From NCBI RefSeq assembly GCF_005048265.1, contig NZ_SUNH01000014.1, positions 1 through 64,000 of the forward strand: a stretch of DNA of 64,000 nucleotides. Reading direction: 5' to 3'. Shown one piece after another: positions 17,860 to 27,103 of the stretch. The translations under genes were made by a program, and so were the position numbers. Source of the stretch: Paracoccus hibiscisoli. GTDB lineage: Bacteria > Pseudomonadota > Alphaproteobacteria > Rhodobacterales > Rhodobacteraceae. Each line of letters starts with the position of its first letter. The stretch's first letter is position 1. The notes beneath the pieces were generated by a model that saw only the letters and a program-made list of their open reading frames with translations, had not been told where the DNA came from and ran no database searches.

Positions 17860-20800
17860 GTGCCCAAGACCCTAGACGTGACCATACCGGTCGTCATCGC
17901 GGCCGCCCTTTGCGGTGTTTTCCTGCTGGACATGATGGTTCCCCTGGGGACGGCGGTCTGGCTGATCTACATCCTGCCGCTGGCCCTGGCGATGTTCGGG
18001 CGCTGGCCGGCCCTGCCGGTTGTGACGGCCGTCGCCGTGTGCCTGGCGATGGTCATGGCCTTCCAGAAGGACAATACCGGGATCGACCCGACGGTTGCCG
18101 CGATCAATCGCGGGCTGGCGGGGCTGGTCTATCTGTGTCTGGGGTTGATCGGGCGGAGCCTGATCCTGAACCGCCAGCGATTGACGGACAATGACTGGAT
18201 CACCGGCGCGCAGGTCGCCGTGTCGCGCGCGTTGCAGGGCGAGATGTCGGCCGACCGTCTGGGTCGCCAGATGCTGCAGGTTTTGGCCGAGCGGATCGGC
18301 GCGCGGGCGGCGGTGGTCTATGCCCGTGACGGGCAGGGGCATCAGCTGTTGGCGCAATGGGGCACGGACGGCACCACGCTGGCGGATCGCACTGATGCCG
18401 AACAGGGCCATCTGGGCCGCGCCGTCGCCGAGGGGCGCATGCTGCAGCTGTCGCTGGCACCCGATCAGGCCCTGGGCTGGGCCACGGGGCTGGCGCGCGG
18501 GCGCACGCCGCATGCGCTGATCGTGCCGATGCGCGACGGGCAGGCAGTCAACGGCGTGCTGGAATTCGGGCTGGACGGCCCTGCCTGTCCGCGCGTGCTG
18601 GACCTGTTCGAGCGGATGGGCGACAATCTGGGCATCGCGCTGCGGTCGGCCCAGTATCGCCAGCAGCTGCGCGACCTGCTGGAGGAGACCCGCCATCAGG
18701 CCGAGGAGCTGCGCGCCCATGGCGAGGAGCTGGCCGCCTCGAACGAGGAGCTGGAGGAGCAGACCCGCGCCCTTCAGGACAGCCAGCGCCGCCTGGAGGC
18801 CCAGCAGGCCGAGCTGGAGAGCCAGAACACCCAGCTGGAGGGCCAGACCCAGGAGCTGGAGGAACAGCGCGACGCCTTGGCCCGGTCGCGCCGCATGCTG
18901 GAGGATCAGGCCGAGGAGTTGGCCCGCGAGAGCCGCTACAAGTCCGAATTCGTCGCCAACATGAGCCACGAGCTGCGCACCCCCCTGAACGCGCTGCTGA
19001 TCATGTCGCGCCTGCTGTCCGAGAACCGCGGCCGCACCCTGACCGAGGAGCAGGTCCGGTGGGCCGAGACGATCGAGGCCTCGGGCAAGGATCTGCTGGC
19101 GCTGATCAACGACATCCTGGACCTGTCCAAGATCGAATCGGGCAAGCTGGAGCTGTCGCGCGACACGGTCGATCCGCAGGCGCTGGCCGACAAGGTGGTG
19201 CGCGCCTTCGAGGCACAGGCCCGCCAGAAGGGGTTGACCCTGCAGGCCCGCGTGGCCCCCGCCGCCGTCCCCTTCGAGACCGACCGCCAGCGGCTGGAGC
19301 AGGTGCTGCGCAACTTCATCTCGAACGCGCTGAAATTCACCGAAAAGGGGCATGTGACGCTGCATGTGACGCCCGCCCCACAGGGTATCGACTTTGCGGT
19401 CGAGGATAGCGGCATCGGCATCGACACCACGCAGCAGGAGGCCGTGTTCGAGGCGTTCCGCCAGGCCGACGGCACGATCTCGCGCCGGTTCGGGGGGACG
19501 GGGCTGGGGCTGTCGATCTCTCGTGAATTGGCCGATCTGCTGGGCGGGCGCATCTCGTTGTCCAGCCAGCCGGGCAAGGGCAGCACCTTCACGCTGACGC
19601 TGCCCGCGACGCCCGCGCGGCAGTCGCCCGCCCCGGCGCGCCGTGCTGCCGCGCCCGCAGCCCTGCCCGTCCCGGCAGAGGACAGCGCGCTGATGCTGGA
19701 CGCGCTGCCCGGCCTGACCGACGACCGCGCCCGCATCGCCCCCGGAGAGCGGGTGATGCTGGTCGTGGAGGATGACCCGGCCTTTGCGCAGGTCCTTTAC
19801 GGTCTGGCGCAGGAGCTGGGGTTCCGCTGCGTCTGCGTGGGGCGCGCCGATGACGCGGTGCGCGCGGCGCGGCATTTCCTGCCGCATGCCATCGTGATGG
19901 ATGTGGGCCTGCCCGACCATTCCGGCCTGTCGGCGTTGGACCGGCTGAAACGCGACACCACCACGCGCCACATTCCCGTGCACATGGTCTCGGCCGACGA
20001 TTACACCCAGGAGGCGCTGGCCCAGGGGGCGATCAGCTACATGATGAAGCCGGTGCAGCGTGACCATCTGGCGACCGCGATCCGCAATCTGGAATCGCGG
20101 CTGGAGCAGCGCCTGCGCCCGGTTCTGATCGTCGAGGACGACCCCGCGCAGATGCTGGGCCTCAAGGCGCTGCTGTCCAGCGACGAGGTCGAGACGGTCG
20201 GCGCGGGCACCGCCGCCGCCGCGCTGGAGATCTGCCGCACGCAGACCGTCGATTGCATCGTGCTGGACATGACGCTGCCCGATGCGTCGGGGTTCGACGT
20301 GCTGGAGCGGCTGGACCAGGACGGGACGGCGTCCTTTCCGCCGGTCATCGTCTATACCGCCCGCGCCCTGTCCGAGGCCGAGGAGCAGCGCCTGCGCCGC
20401 TATTCGAAATCGATCATCATCAAGGGTGCGAAATCGCCCGAGCGCCTGATCAACGAGGTCACGCTGTTCCTGCATCAGGTGGTCAGCGACCTGCCCGACA
20501 AGCAGCGTGAGATGCTGGCGGCATCGCTGAACCGCGACGCCCAGCTGGAGGGCCGCCGCATCCTGGTGGTGGAGGATGACATCCGCAATGTCTATGCCCT
20601 GACCGGCGTGTTCGAGCCGCATGGCGCCACCGTCCAGATCGCCCGCAATGGCCGCGAGGCGCTGGAGGCCCTGGGCCGCATCAATGACGGGGCCGCGCCC
20701 AAGGTGGATCTGGTCCTGATGGACGTGATGATGCCCGAGATGGACGGCCTGACCGCCACGCGAGAGATCCGCAAGATCGACCGCTGGAAGACGCTGCCCA

Positions 20801-20934
20801 TCATCATGCTGACCGCCAAGGCCATGGCCGAGGATCAGAACCAGTGTCTGGCGGCGGGCGCCAACGACTATCTGCCTAAGCCCCTGGACGTGGACAAGCT
20901 GCTGTCGCTGACCCGCGTCTGGATGCCCAGATGA
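17860..20934 (+). CDS. Hybrid sensor histidine kinase with three receiver domains
   Basis: 1024 residues. In order: four membrane helices (about 7-98), a GAF-like domain (115-265), a Glu/Gln-rich coiled coil (270-360), a HisKA domain with NMSHELRTP and phospho-acceptor His370, a HATPase domain (475-590), and receivers with Asp681, Asp803 and Asp955. Receiver 3 is the most canonical (VVEDDIRNVYAL, MDVMMPEMDG); receiver 2 lacks the usual C-terminal Lys-Pro pair (SIIIKGAKSP). GTG 17860 has AGGAG seven bases upstream. It is translationally coupled to a CheR gene. Input signal unknown; the membrane/GAF layout suggests redox, gas or small-molecule sensing. Confidence 0.92.
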   Translation: MPKTLDVTIPVVIAAALCGVFLLDMMVPLGTAVWLIYILPLALAMFGRWPALPVVTAVAVCLAMVMAFQKDNTGIDPTVAAINRGLAGLVYLCLGLIGRSLILNRQRLTDNDWITGAQVAVSRALQGEMSADRLGRQMLQVLAERIGARAAVVYARDGQGHQLLAQWGTDGTTLADRTDAEQGHLGRAVAEGRMLQLSLAPDQALGWATGLARGRTPHALIVPMRDGQAVNGVLEFGLDGPACPRVLDLFERMGDNLGIALRSAQYRQQLRDLLEETRHQAEELRAHGEELAASNEELEEQTRALQDSQRRLEAQQAELESQNTQLEGQTQELEEQRDALARSRRMLEDQAEELARESRYKSEFVANMSHELRTPLNALLIMSRLLSENRGRTLTEEQVRWAETIEASGKDLLALINDILDLSKIESGKLELSRDTVDPQALADKVVRAFEAQARQKGLTLQARVAPAAVPFETDRQRLEQVLRNFISNALKFTEKGHVTLHVTPAPQGIDFAVEDSGIGIDTTQQEAVFEAFRQADGTISRRFGGTGLGLSISRELADLLGGRISLSSQPGKGSTFTLTLPATPARQSPAPARRAAAPAALPVPAEDSALMLDALPGLTDDRARIAPGERVMLVVEDDPAFAQVLYGLAQELGFRCVCVGRADDAVRAARHFLPHAIVMDVGLPDHSGLSALDRLKRDTTTRHIPVHMVSADDYTQEALAQGAISYMMKPVQRDHLATAIRNLESRLEQRLRPVLIVEDDPAQMLGLKALLSSDEVETVGAGTAAAALEICRTQTVDCIVLDMTLPDASGFDVLERLDQDGTASFPPVIVYTARALSEAEEQRLRRYSKSIIIKGAKSPERLINEVTLFLHQVVSDLPDKQREMLAASLNRDAQLEGRRILVVEDDIRNVYALTGVFEPHGATVQIARNGREALEALGRINDGAAPKVDLVLMDVMMPEMDGLTATREIRKIDRWKTLPIIMLTAKAMAEDQNQCLAAGANDYLPKPLDVDKLLSLTRVWMPR

Positions 20935-21791
20935 GCGTCGAGCCCATCCCCCTGCGTCCCGCCGATTCGATCGAGCTGGACCTGTTCCTGGAGGCGCTGA
21001 ACCGGCGGTATCACTATGATTTCCGGTCCTATTCGCGCAGTTCCCTGGCGCGGCGGGCCGATCTGGCCCGCGAGCGGCTGGATTGCGCCACCCTGTCCGA
21101 GGTGCAGGGCCGCCTGCTTCATGACCCAAGCGTGCTGCCCGACATCATCGACGCGATGACGGTGCAGGTCAGCGAGCTGTTCCGCGACCCGGATTACTAT
21201 CTGGCGCTGCGCCGCGAGGTGCTGCCGCATCTGTCGACCTTCCCCTCGCTCAAGGTCTGGGTGGCGGGCTGCGCCGACGGAGAGGAGCTGTATTCGCTGG
21301 CGATCCTGTTCCAGGAGGAGGGGCTGTTCGACCGCACCCTGTTCTATGCGACCGAGATCAACCGCCGCGCCCTGAACCGGGCCGAGGCCGGGGTCTATGA
21401 CATCGCCCGCCTGCCGGTCTTTTCGCAGAACTATCAGCGGTCGGGCGGGCGCGGGTCGCTGTCGGATTACTATACCGCCGCCTATGGGCGCGCGGCCTTT
21501 GACCGGCGGCTGCGCTCGCGCACGGTGTTTACGGAACACAACCTGGCGACCGACCAGGTGTTTTCCGAGGTTCATCTGATTTCCTGCCGCAACGTGCTGA
21601 TCTATTTCGACAACACCCTCCAGGACCGGGCCGTGGGCCTGTTCGCCGAGGCCCTGGCCCGCGGCGGGTTCCTGGGCCTCGGCTCTCACGAGACCCTGCG
21701 TTTTTCCACCCACGCGACAGCCTTTGCCGCCTTTGCGGAACCTGACCGGATCTGGCGCCGCACCGCAGCCCTAGGGACAGACAATGCCTGA
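20931..21791 (+). CDS. CheR-type protein-glutamate methyltransferase
   Basis: 286 residues. A helical N-domain precedes a Rossmann methyltransferase domain with the SAM motif VWVAGCADGEELYSLAI near 105-120, FYATEINRRAL, and the late SCRNVLIYFD. CheR methylates glutamates of chemoreceptors, but no chemotaxis gene is nearby; the neighbours are two multi-receiver kinases, so the likely target is one of them. The start overlaps the kinase stop (ATGA) and the stop overlaps the next start by 8 bases. A CheB partner is absent from the window. Confidence 0.9.
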   Translation: MSVEPIPLRPADSIELDLFLEALNRRYHYDFRSYSRSSLARRADLARERLDCATLSEVQGRLLHDPSVLPDIIDAMTVQVSELFRDPDYYLALRREVLPHLSTFPSLKVWVAGCADGEELYSLAILFQEEGLFDRTLFYATEINRRALNRAEAGVYDIARLPVFSQNYQRSGGRGSLSDYYTAAYGRAAFDRRLRSRTVFTEHNLATDQVFSEVHLISCRNVLIYFDNTLQDRAVGLFAEALARGGFLGLGSHETLRFSTHATAFAAFAEPDRIWRRTAALGTDNA

Positions 21792-23613
21792 CAGACCCAT
21801 CCGTTTCCTGATCGTCGACGACACCGCCCAGAACATCATGGCGCTGGAGGCGCTGCTGCGCCGCGACGGGCTGATCGTGGACAGCGCCCAATCGGCGGCC
21901 GAGGCGCTGGAGCTGATGCTGCGCCACGACTATGCGCTGGCCTTTCTGGACGTGCAGATGCCCGAGACGGACGGCTATGAGCTGGCCGAGCTGATGCGGT
22001 CGACCGAACGCACGCGGGGCGTGCCGATCATCTTCGTCACCGCGGCCGAGATGGACGAGGCGCGCCGGTTCCGCGGATATGAGGCGGGGGCGGTCGACTA
22101 TATCTTCAAGCCGATCGACCCGGTGGTGCTGAAATCCAAGGCCGAGGTGTTCTTTCGCATCGGCCGCCAGGCCAAGGAGCTGGAGCGGCAGCGCGACGAG
22201 ATGCAGGACATCGCCCGCCACCGCGACCGCGTGATGGCGCAGCTCAAGGCGCATGCCGACAATTCGCCGCTGGCCTTTGTCACGCTGGACAGCAACCTGT
22301 GCGTGCGCAGCTGGTCCAAGGGCGCGGAGCGCATGTTCGGCCGCCCCGCGGGCGATCTGCTGGGCATGACGGCGGTCGCGGCGGGCTGGCTGGACGAGCA
22401 GGGGGCCGCGCTTCTGACCGGCTGGCTGGACAGCCAGCAGGAGGGCGCGCCGCGCTTTTCCGCCGAGATAAGCCTGGATCACGCCGATATCGGCCCGATC
22501 TGCTGCGAGGTCTATGGCTCGGTCCTGTCCGAGGGGGCGGGGCGGCAGTCGCTGTCCCTGCAGGTCCAGGACATCACCGAACGCAAGCAATCCGAAGAGG
22601 TCCGCGCCCTGCTGATCGGAGAGCTGAACCACCGCATCAAGAACACGCTGGCCAACGTGCAGGCCATCGCCCGCCAAAGCCTGCGCCAATCGGGCAGCCT
22701 GGCCGATTTCGAGGTCAGCTTTGGCGGCCGCCTGCAGGCGCTGGCACGGGCGCATTCGATCCTGTCCGATGCGACCTGGGCCTGCGCGCCGCTGGATCAG
22801 CTGATCGACGACCAGATCAGTTCGGGGACGCTGGACGGCGACCGGCTGCGCCGCGACGGACCGCCGGTGGAACTGTCGCCCGATACCATGCTGCGCCTGG
22901 CGCTGACCCTGCACGAACTGGGCACCAATGCCGCGAAATACGGCGCGCTGTCCGTGCCGCAGGGACGGATCGAGCTGTCTTGGCGGCTGGACGGCCCCTG
23001 CCTGGAGTTGACCTGGCGCGAGACCGGCGGCCCCCCCGTCACCCCGCCCGAACGCAGCGGTTTCGGCACCACGCTGATCGGGGCCGCGGGGGGCGGGGAC
23101 GCCTCGGCCGCACTGGCCGACTGGCGGCCCGAGGGCGTCGTCTGGACCATCCGCCTGACCGAGGGGGTGACGCGGCTGGCCGCGTCCGCCTGTCCCGATG
23201 TCGCGCCGGTGACCGACGGTCCGCGCCGCCCCGCCACGCTGCAAGGCTCGCGCATCCTGCTGGTCGAGGACGAGCCGCTGGTCGCGCTGGACCTGCGCTA
23301 TGAGCTGGAGGATGCGGGCGCCACCATCACCGGCATCGCCCGCACCGTGACCGAGGCCATCGCCGCCGCGCAGGCCGGCGGGATCGACCTGGTGCTGCTG
23401 GACGGCAACCTCAAGGGAGAGCCGGTGGACGAGGTCGCGCAGGTGCTGGACGGCCTGTCGGTGCCGTTCTGCTTTGTCTCGGGCTATGGGCGCGAACATC
23501 TGCCGCAGGGCTTTGACCATGCGCCGCTGATCGAAAAGCCGTTCCGCCCCGACATGCTGCGCGGCATCCTGACCGCGCTGCTGGCGCGCGGCCTGCCTGA
23601 CGCCGCCGAATGA
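21784..23613 (+). CDS. REC-PAS-HWE/HisKA_2 histidine kinase with C-terminal REC
   Basis: 609 residues. The N-terminal receiver has Asp56 (FLDVQMPETDG), followed by a short coiled coil (145-165), a PAS domain (about 170-270), and an HWE/HisKA_2-type dimerisation domain with GELNHRIKNTLANVQAI and His283. The N-box is HELGTNAAKYGALS near 380, and a C-terminal receiver carries Asp540 (VLLDGNLKG). Kinases of this class often act on PhyR/EcfG general-stress systems or on single-domain regulators. With no output domain here, signal must leave to an unlinked partner. The N-terminal receiver may take phosphate from the upstream hybrid kinase. Confidence 0.9.
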   Translation: MPDRPIRFLIVDDTAQNIMALEALLRRDGLIVDSAQSAAEALELMLRHDYALAFLDVQMPETDGYELAELMRSTERTRGVPIIFVTAAEMDEARRFRGYEAGAVDYIFKPIDPVVLKSKAEVFFRIGRQAKELERQRDEMQDIARHRDRVMAQLKAHADNSPLAFVTLDSNLCVRSWSKGAERMFGRPAGDLLGMTAVAAGWLDEQGAALLTGWLDSQQEGAPRFSAEISLDHADIGPICCEVYGSVLSEGAGRQSLSLQVQDITERKQSEEVRALLIGELNHRIKNTLANVQAIARQSLRQSGSLADFEVSFGGRLQALARAHSILSDATWACAPLDQLIDDQISSGTLDGDRLRRDGPPVELSPDTMLRLALTLHELGTNAAKYGALSVPQGRIELSWRLDGPCLELTWRETGGPPVTPPERSGFGTTLIGAAGGGDASAALADWRPEGVVWTIRLTEGVTRLAASACPDVAPVTDGPRRPATLQGSRILLVEDEPLVALDLRYELEDAGATITGIARTVTEAIAAAQAGGIDLVLLDGNLKGEPVDEVAQVLDGLSVPFCFVSGYGREHLPQGFDHAPLIEKPFRPDMLRGILTALLARGLPDAAE

Positions 23614-23834
23614 TCCGCGCGCGATAAGGACGCCCATTCCGCCCCGCCCGGGGCGTGCCGCCCCCCTGTTCCGCGCGTCGCCGCCGCCCCCGCGCGCCGT
23701 TCCGCCCGGCGCGGGGCGGGGCGAACGGGCGTTTCGCGGCGCGGGCAGGGCGCTCGTTCCGACCGGCTTGCGCCCGGCTGCGCTTTCGGGCAGGACCGCG
23801 CCCTGACTTTCGACAGGCCATTCGGGGACGCATC
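23614..23834 (+). other. GC-rich leader between the signalling operon and metN
   Basis: About 220 bases, almost entirely G and C. Several self-complementary stretches are visible, such as GCCCC-N4-GGGGC at 23641-23654 (a possible terminator for the kinase operon) and CGCGCCG...CGGCGCG near 23694-23714. I looked for SAM-II type riboswitch features upstream of this methionine importer and did not find them. No gene is supported here. Confidence 0.4.
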
Positions 23835-24881
23835 ATGACCGGCACGGCGCAGGGCGCGGCGATCTCATTTCAGGGCGTGGGCAAGGCCTACCCCAAGGCG
23901 GGCGGCCAGGTGACGGCGCTGGCCGATGTCACCCTGTCCGTGCCCACGGGCAGCATCACCGGCATCATCGGCCGGTCCGGCGCGGGCAAATCGACGCTGC
24001 TGCGCATGGTCAACGGGCTGGAGCGCCCGACCGAGGGCCGCGTCATCGTCGCGGGCCATGACGTGGGCGCGGCCCGGGGCGGGGCCTTGCGCGCGATCCG
24101 GCGCGACGTGGGCATGATCTTTCAGCATTTCAACCTGCTGGCCTCGCGCACGGTGCGCGGCAACGTGGCCCTGCCGCTGGAGGTCGCGGGCACGCCGCGC
24201 GCCCAGATCCGCGCCCGCGTCGACCAGCTGATCGAGCAGGTGGGCCTGGGCCCGCTGGCCGACCGCTATCCGGCAGAGCTGTCGGGCGGGCAGAAACAGC
24301 GTGTGGGCATCGCCCGCGCCTTGGCCACCGGCCCCAAGGTCCTGCTGTCGGACGAGGCGACCAGCGCGCTTGACCCCGAGACCACGCAGACCGTCCTGGA
24401 CCTGCTGGCGCAGATCAACCGCGATCTGGGGCTGACCGTCCTGCTGATCACGCATGAGATGGCGGTGCTGCGCGACATCGCCAGCCACATGGCGGTGATC
24501 GAGGCGGGGCGCATCGTGGAATCCGGGGCCACCTATGACATCTTTGCCCGCCCGCAGCACGCAACCACGCGGCGGTTTCTGTCGGGCGTGACCGGGGCCA
24601 CGCTGCCCGCCTTTGTCGCGGCGCGGCTGCAGGCCGAGCCGCCGGGCGATCAGGTGATCCGCGTGACATTCGCGGGCGCGCACGCGACCGACCCAATGCT
24701 GGCGCGGCTGGCGACCGATCTGGGCATCAGCGCCAACATCCTGGGCGGCACCATCGAGGAGATCGGCACCAAGCCCTTCGGCAACCTGCTGATTTCCGTC
24801 CCCCACGACCGGGGCGATCAGGCCCGCGCCTTCCTGGAAACCCACGGTCTGACCACGGAGGTGCTGGGCCATGTCCGCTAA
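23835..24881 (+). CDS. metN: Methionine ABC transporter ATP-binding protein MetN
   Basis: 348 residues. The ABC cassette has Walker A GRSGAGKST near residue 50, LSGGQKQRVGIARAL, Walker B VLLSDEATSALDP and LLITHEMAVLRDI. A C-terminal NIL (methionine-sensing ACT-like) domain from about residue 270 ends FLETHGLTTEVLGHV. In MetNI transporters methionine binding to this domain shuts down uptake. ATG 23835 is the first start matching the family N-terminus. It overlaps metI by 11 bases. Confidence 0.95.
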   Translation: MTGTAQGAAISFQGVGKAYPKAGGQVTALADVTLSVPTGSITGIIGRSGAGKSTLLRMVNGLERPTEGRVIVAGHDVGAARGGALRAIRRDVGMIFQHFNLLASRTVRGNVALPLEVAGTPRAQIRARVDQLIEQVGLGPLADRYPAELSGGQKQRVGIARALATGPKVLLSDEATSALDPETTQTVLDLLAQINRDLGLTVLLITHEMAVLRDIASHMAVIEAGRIVESGATYDIFARPQHATTRRFLSGVTGATLPAFVAARLQAEPPGDQVIRVTFAGAHATDPMLARLATDLGISANILGGTIEEIGTKPFGNLLISVPHDRGDQARAFLETHGLTTEVLGHVR

Positions 24882-25545
24882 CCTGATCCCGATCCTGTGG
24901 GACGCCACCATGCAGACGCTGTACATGGTCGCCATCTCGGCGATCTTGGGCACTCTGGGCGGGCTGCCTCTGGGCGTGTTCCTGGCCTGCTCTCAGCGGG
25001 GGGAGCTGCTGTCCGCGCCCTGGGTCAACAAGGTGCTGGGGCTGGTGGTGAATGCCACGCGCTCGGTGCCGTTCATCATCCTGGTGGTGGCGATCATCCC
25101 CTTCACGCGGGCGGTGGTCGGCACCTCGATCGGGACGAACGCGGCCATTGTGCCGCTGACCCTGGCCGCGGTCCCCTTCATCGCGCGCCTGGTCGAGAAC
25201 GCCATCCGCGAGGTCGATCAGGGCCTGATCGAGGCCGCCCGCGCCATGGGCGCCACGCCGTTCCAGATCATCCGCAAGGTGCTGATCCCCGAGGCGCTGC
25301 CCGGCATCACCCTGGGCCTGACCCTGGCCGTGGTCAGCCTGATCGGCTATTCCGCGATGGTTGGCGCCGTGGGCGGGCAGGGCCTGGGCGATCTGGGCAT
25401 CCGCTATGGATACCAACGCTTCATGCCCGAGGTCATGGCCGCCGTCGTCGTCATCCTGATCGTGCTGGTGCAGCTGGTCCAGTCGCTTGGCGAATGGATC
25501 GCGGCCCGCGTCGACCGCCGCGCGCCCCGCAATCGCGGCGCCTGA
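24871..25545 (+). CDS. metI: Methionine ABC transporter permease MetI
   Basis: 224 residues with five membrane helices and the coupling motif EAARAMGATPFQIIRKVLIP near residue 125. ATRSVPFIILVV and GAVGGQGLGDLGIRYGY are characteristic of MetI. It forms the homodimeric channel for D- and L-methionine. It overlaps metN and lies 30 bases before metQ. Confidence 0.95.
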   Translation: MSANLIPILWDATMQTLYMVAISAILGTLGGLPLGVFLACSQRGELLSAPWVNKVLGLVVNATRSVPFIILVVAIIPFTRAVVGTSIGTNAAIVPLTLAAVPFIARLVENAIREVDQGLIEAARAMGATPFQIIRKVLIPEALPGITLGLTLAVVSLIGYSAMVGAVGGQGLGDLGIRYGYQRFMPEVMAAVVVILIVLVQLVQSLGEWIAARVDRRAPRNRGA

Positions 25546-25575
25546 ATTTTCCGCAGACAAGAAAGGACAAATCCC

Positions 25576-26349
25576 ATGCTGCGTCTGACAACCTTCGTTT
25601 CCGCCATCGCCCTGTCCACCGCCGCCATGGCCCAGGACATCACGGTCGGCGTCTCTCCCGGCGAACATGGCGAGATCATGGAGAAGGTGGCCGAGGTCGC
25701 CGCCCCCCTTGGCCTGAACATCGAGGTCATCGAATTCTCCGACTATGTCGTGCCGAACCAAGCGCTGGCGGATGGTGATCTGGATGCCAACAGCTTTCAG
25801 CACCGCCCCTATCTGGAGAACCAGATGAACGACCGCGGCTTTGGCCTGGTCGAGGTCGGCACCACGATCACCACGCCGATGGGCGTCTATTCCGACCGGA
25901 TCGAGGATCTGGCCGATCTGCCCGAGGGCGCGCAGGTCGCGATCCCCAATGACCCGACCAATGGCGGGCGCGCGCTGCTGATCCTGCAGGATCTGGGGAT
26001 CATCACCCTGACCGAGGGCACGGGCCTGGTCCCCAGCCCGCTGGACATCGCCGACAACCCCAAGGGCCTGCGGTTCCTGGAGCTGGACGCGGCGCAGCTG
26101 CCCCGCACGCTGGCCGATGCCGATATCGCGATCATCAACACGAACTATGCGCTGGCGTCGGGCCTGTCGCCGCGCGGCGATTCCATCGCGATGGAAAAGG
26201 CCGACAGCCCCTATGTGAACATCCTGGTCGTGCAGGAAGGCCGCGAGGCCGAGCCTTGGGTCCAGACCCTGGTCGAGGCCTATCAGTCGCCCGAGGTCAA
26301 GGCCTTCATCGACGAGAAATACGAAGGCGCGGTCATCACCTCCTGGTGA
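25576..26349 (+). CDS. metQ: Methionine-binding protein MetQ
   Basis: 257 residues. A signal peptide ends at AMAQD near residue 20; no lipobox Cys is seen, so it is probably soluble rather than a lipoprotein. NlpA-family landmarks are VGVSPGEHGEIMEKV, DGDLDANSFQHRPYL, and IPNDPTNGGRALLILQDLGI. It delivers methionine to MetNI. An AAGAAAGGA ribosome site precedes ATG 25576. Confidence 0.94.
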   Translation: MLRLTTFVSAIALSTAAMAQDITVGVSPGEHGEIMEKVAEVAAPLGLNIEVIEFSDYVVPNQALADGDLDANSFQHRPYLENQMNDRGFGLVEVGTTITTPMGVYSDRIEDLADLPEGAQVAIPNDPTNGGRALLILQDLGIITLTEGTGLVPSPLDIADNPKGLRFLELDAAQLPRTLADADIAIINTNYALASGLSPRGDSIAMEKADSPYVNILVVQEGREAEPWVQTLVEAYQSPEVKAFIDEKYEGAVITSW

Positions 26350-26357
26350 CGCGCATG

Positions 26358-26382
26358 GGGGCCGCGGTTCAGCCGCGGCCCC
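26358..26382. terminator. Shared terminator-like hairpin of metQ and thiX
   Basis: GGGGCCGCGG and CCGCGGCCCC form a perfect ten-pair stem with loop TTCAG, between the convergent metQ and thiX genes and overlapping the thiX stop codon. No strong U-run is present on either side. It is placed to end transcription from both directions. Confidence 0.55.
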
Positions 26383-27103
26383 GTTCCGTCAGGCGCTGGA
26401 CCGCGCCCGCCAGCGCGAACAGCGCCAGCCCCATCGCCGCCAGCAGGGCCAGCGCCGCGAACATCAGGTCGGGCTGACCGCGACCGTTTGCCATCAGCAT
26501 CAGATGCCCCAAGCCCCGGCTGGAGCCGACCCACTCCCCCACGATCACCGCAAAAGGGGCCTGCACCGCCGCCAGCCGCAGGCCCGACCCAAGCGCGGGC
26601 AGCGCATGCGGCAGTCGGATCAGCACCAGATCGCGCCAGGGTCGCGCCCCCATCGCGCGCGCCAGATCGGCCAGCGCGGGCGGCGGGCGCATCAGCGCGT
26701 CGAACAGCACCGAGGCCACCGGGAAATAGACCACCAGCGCCACCATCACCACCTTGCTGGGCGCGCCATAGCCCAGCCACAGCGTCAGGACCGGGGCCAG
26801 CGCAAAGACCGGCACCGCCTGCGCCGCGACCAGCATCGGCCGCATCAGCCAGCGCGCGGCGGGCGACAGCGCCAGGTTGATCGCGGTCACGACCCCCAGC
26901 ACAATCCCGGCACTCATGCCCATCGCCAGATTGGCCAGCGTGAACCGCGCCTGTTCGGCCAGCATCGCGGCATTGCTCGCCAGCGCCTGCGCGACCCGCA
27001 CCGGCCCCGGCAGGATGAAGGGCGGCACGCCCGCAGCCCAGACCACCCCCTGCCACAGGGCCAGCGCGATCAGCGGCACCAGCGCCAGGTTCAGGCTGCG
27101 CAT
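26369..27103 (-). CDS. thiX: ABC transporter permease for thiamine precursor, ThiX-like
   Basis: 244 residues with six membrane helices. WQGVVWAAGVPPFILPGPVRV is the usual N-terminus of SsuC/ThiX-type permeases, with coupling motif DLARAMGARPWRDLVLIRLP near 150. ATG 27103 overlaps the thiZ stop by 13 bases. Location at the end of a TPP-riboswitch operon beside ThiY and TenA indicates uptake of a pyrimidine precursor such as formylaminopyrimidine. Confidence 0.88.
   Translation of the reverse strand: MRSLNLALVPLIALALWQGVVWAAGVPPFILPGPVRVAQALASNAAMLAEQARFTLANLAMGMSAGIVLGVVTAINLALSPAARWLMRPMLVAAQAVPVFALAPVLTLWLGYGAPSKVVMVALVVYFPVASVLFDALMRPPPALADLARAMGARPWRDLVLIRLPHALPALGSGLRLAAVQAPFAVIVGEWVGSSRGLGHLMLMANGRGQPDLMFAALALLAAMGLALFALAGAVQRLTERGRG

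Noticed and set aside
17872..21129. A 1085-codon open frame on the minus strand opposite the hybrid kinase
   Set aside because: Low-complexity, Gln/His/Gly/Arg-rich translation with no domain; the opposite strand encodes a textbook kinase. It is open only because of GC-biased third positions.
20931..23613. A chemotaxis operon, suggested by the CheR gene
   Set aside because: No CheA, CheW, CheY-only protein, CheB or chemoreceptor is present; the neighbours are multi-receiver kinases.
23614..23834. SAM riboswitch upstream of metN
   Set aside because: None of the conserved SAM-II or SAM-I core elements could be found; only GC-rich hairpins are present.
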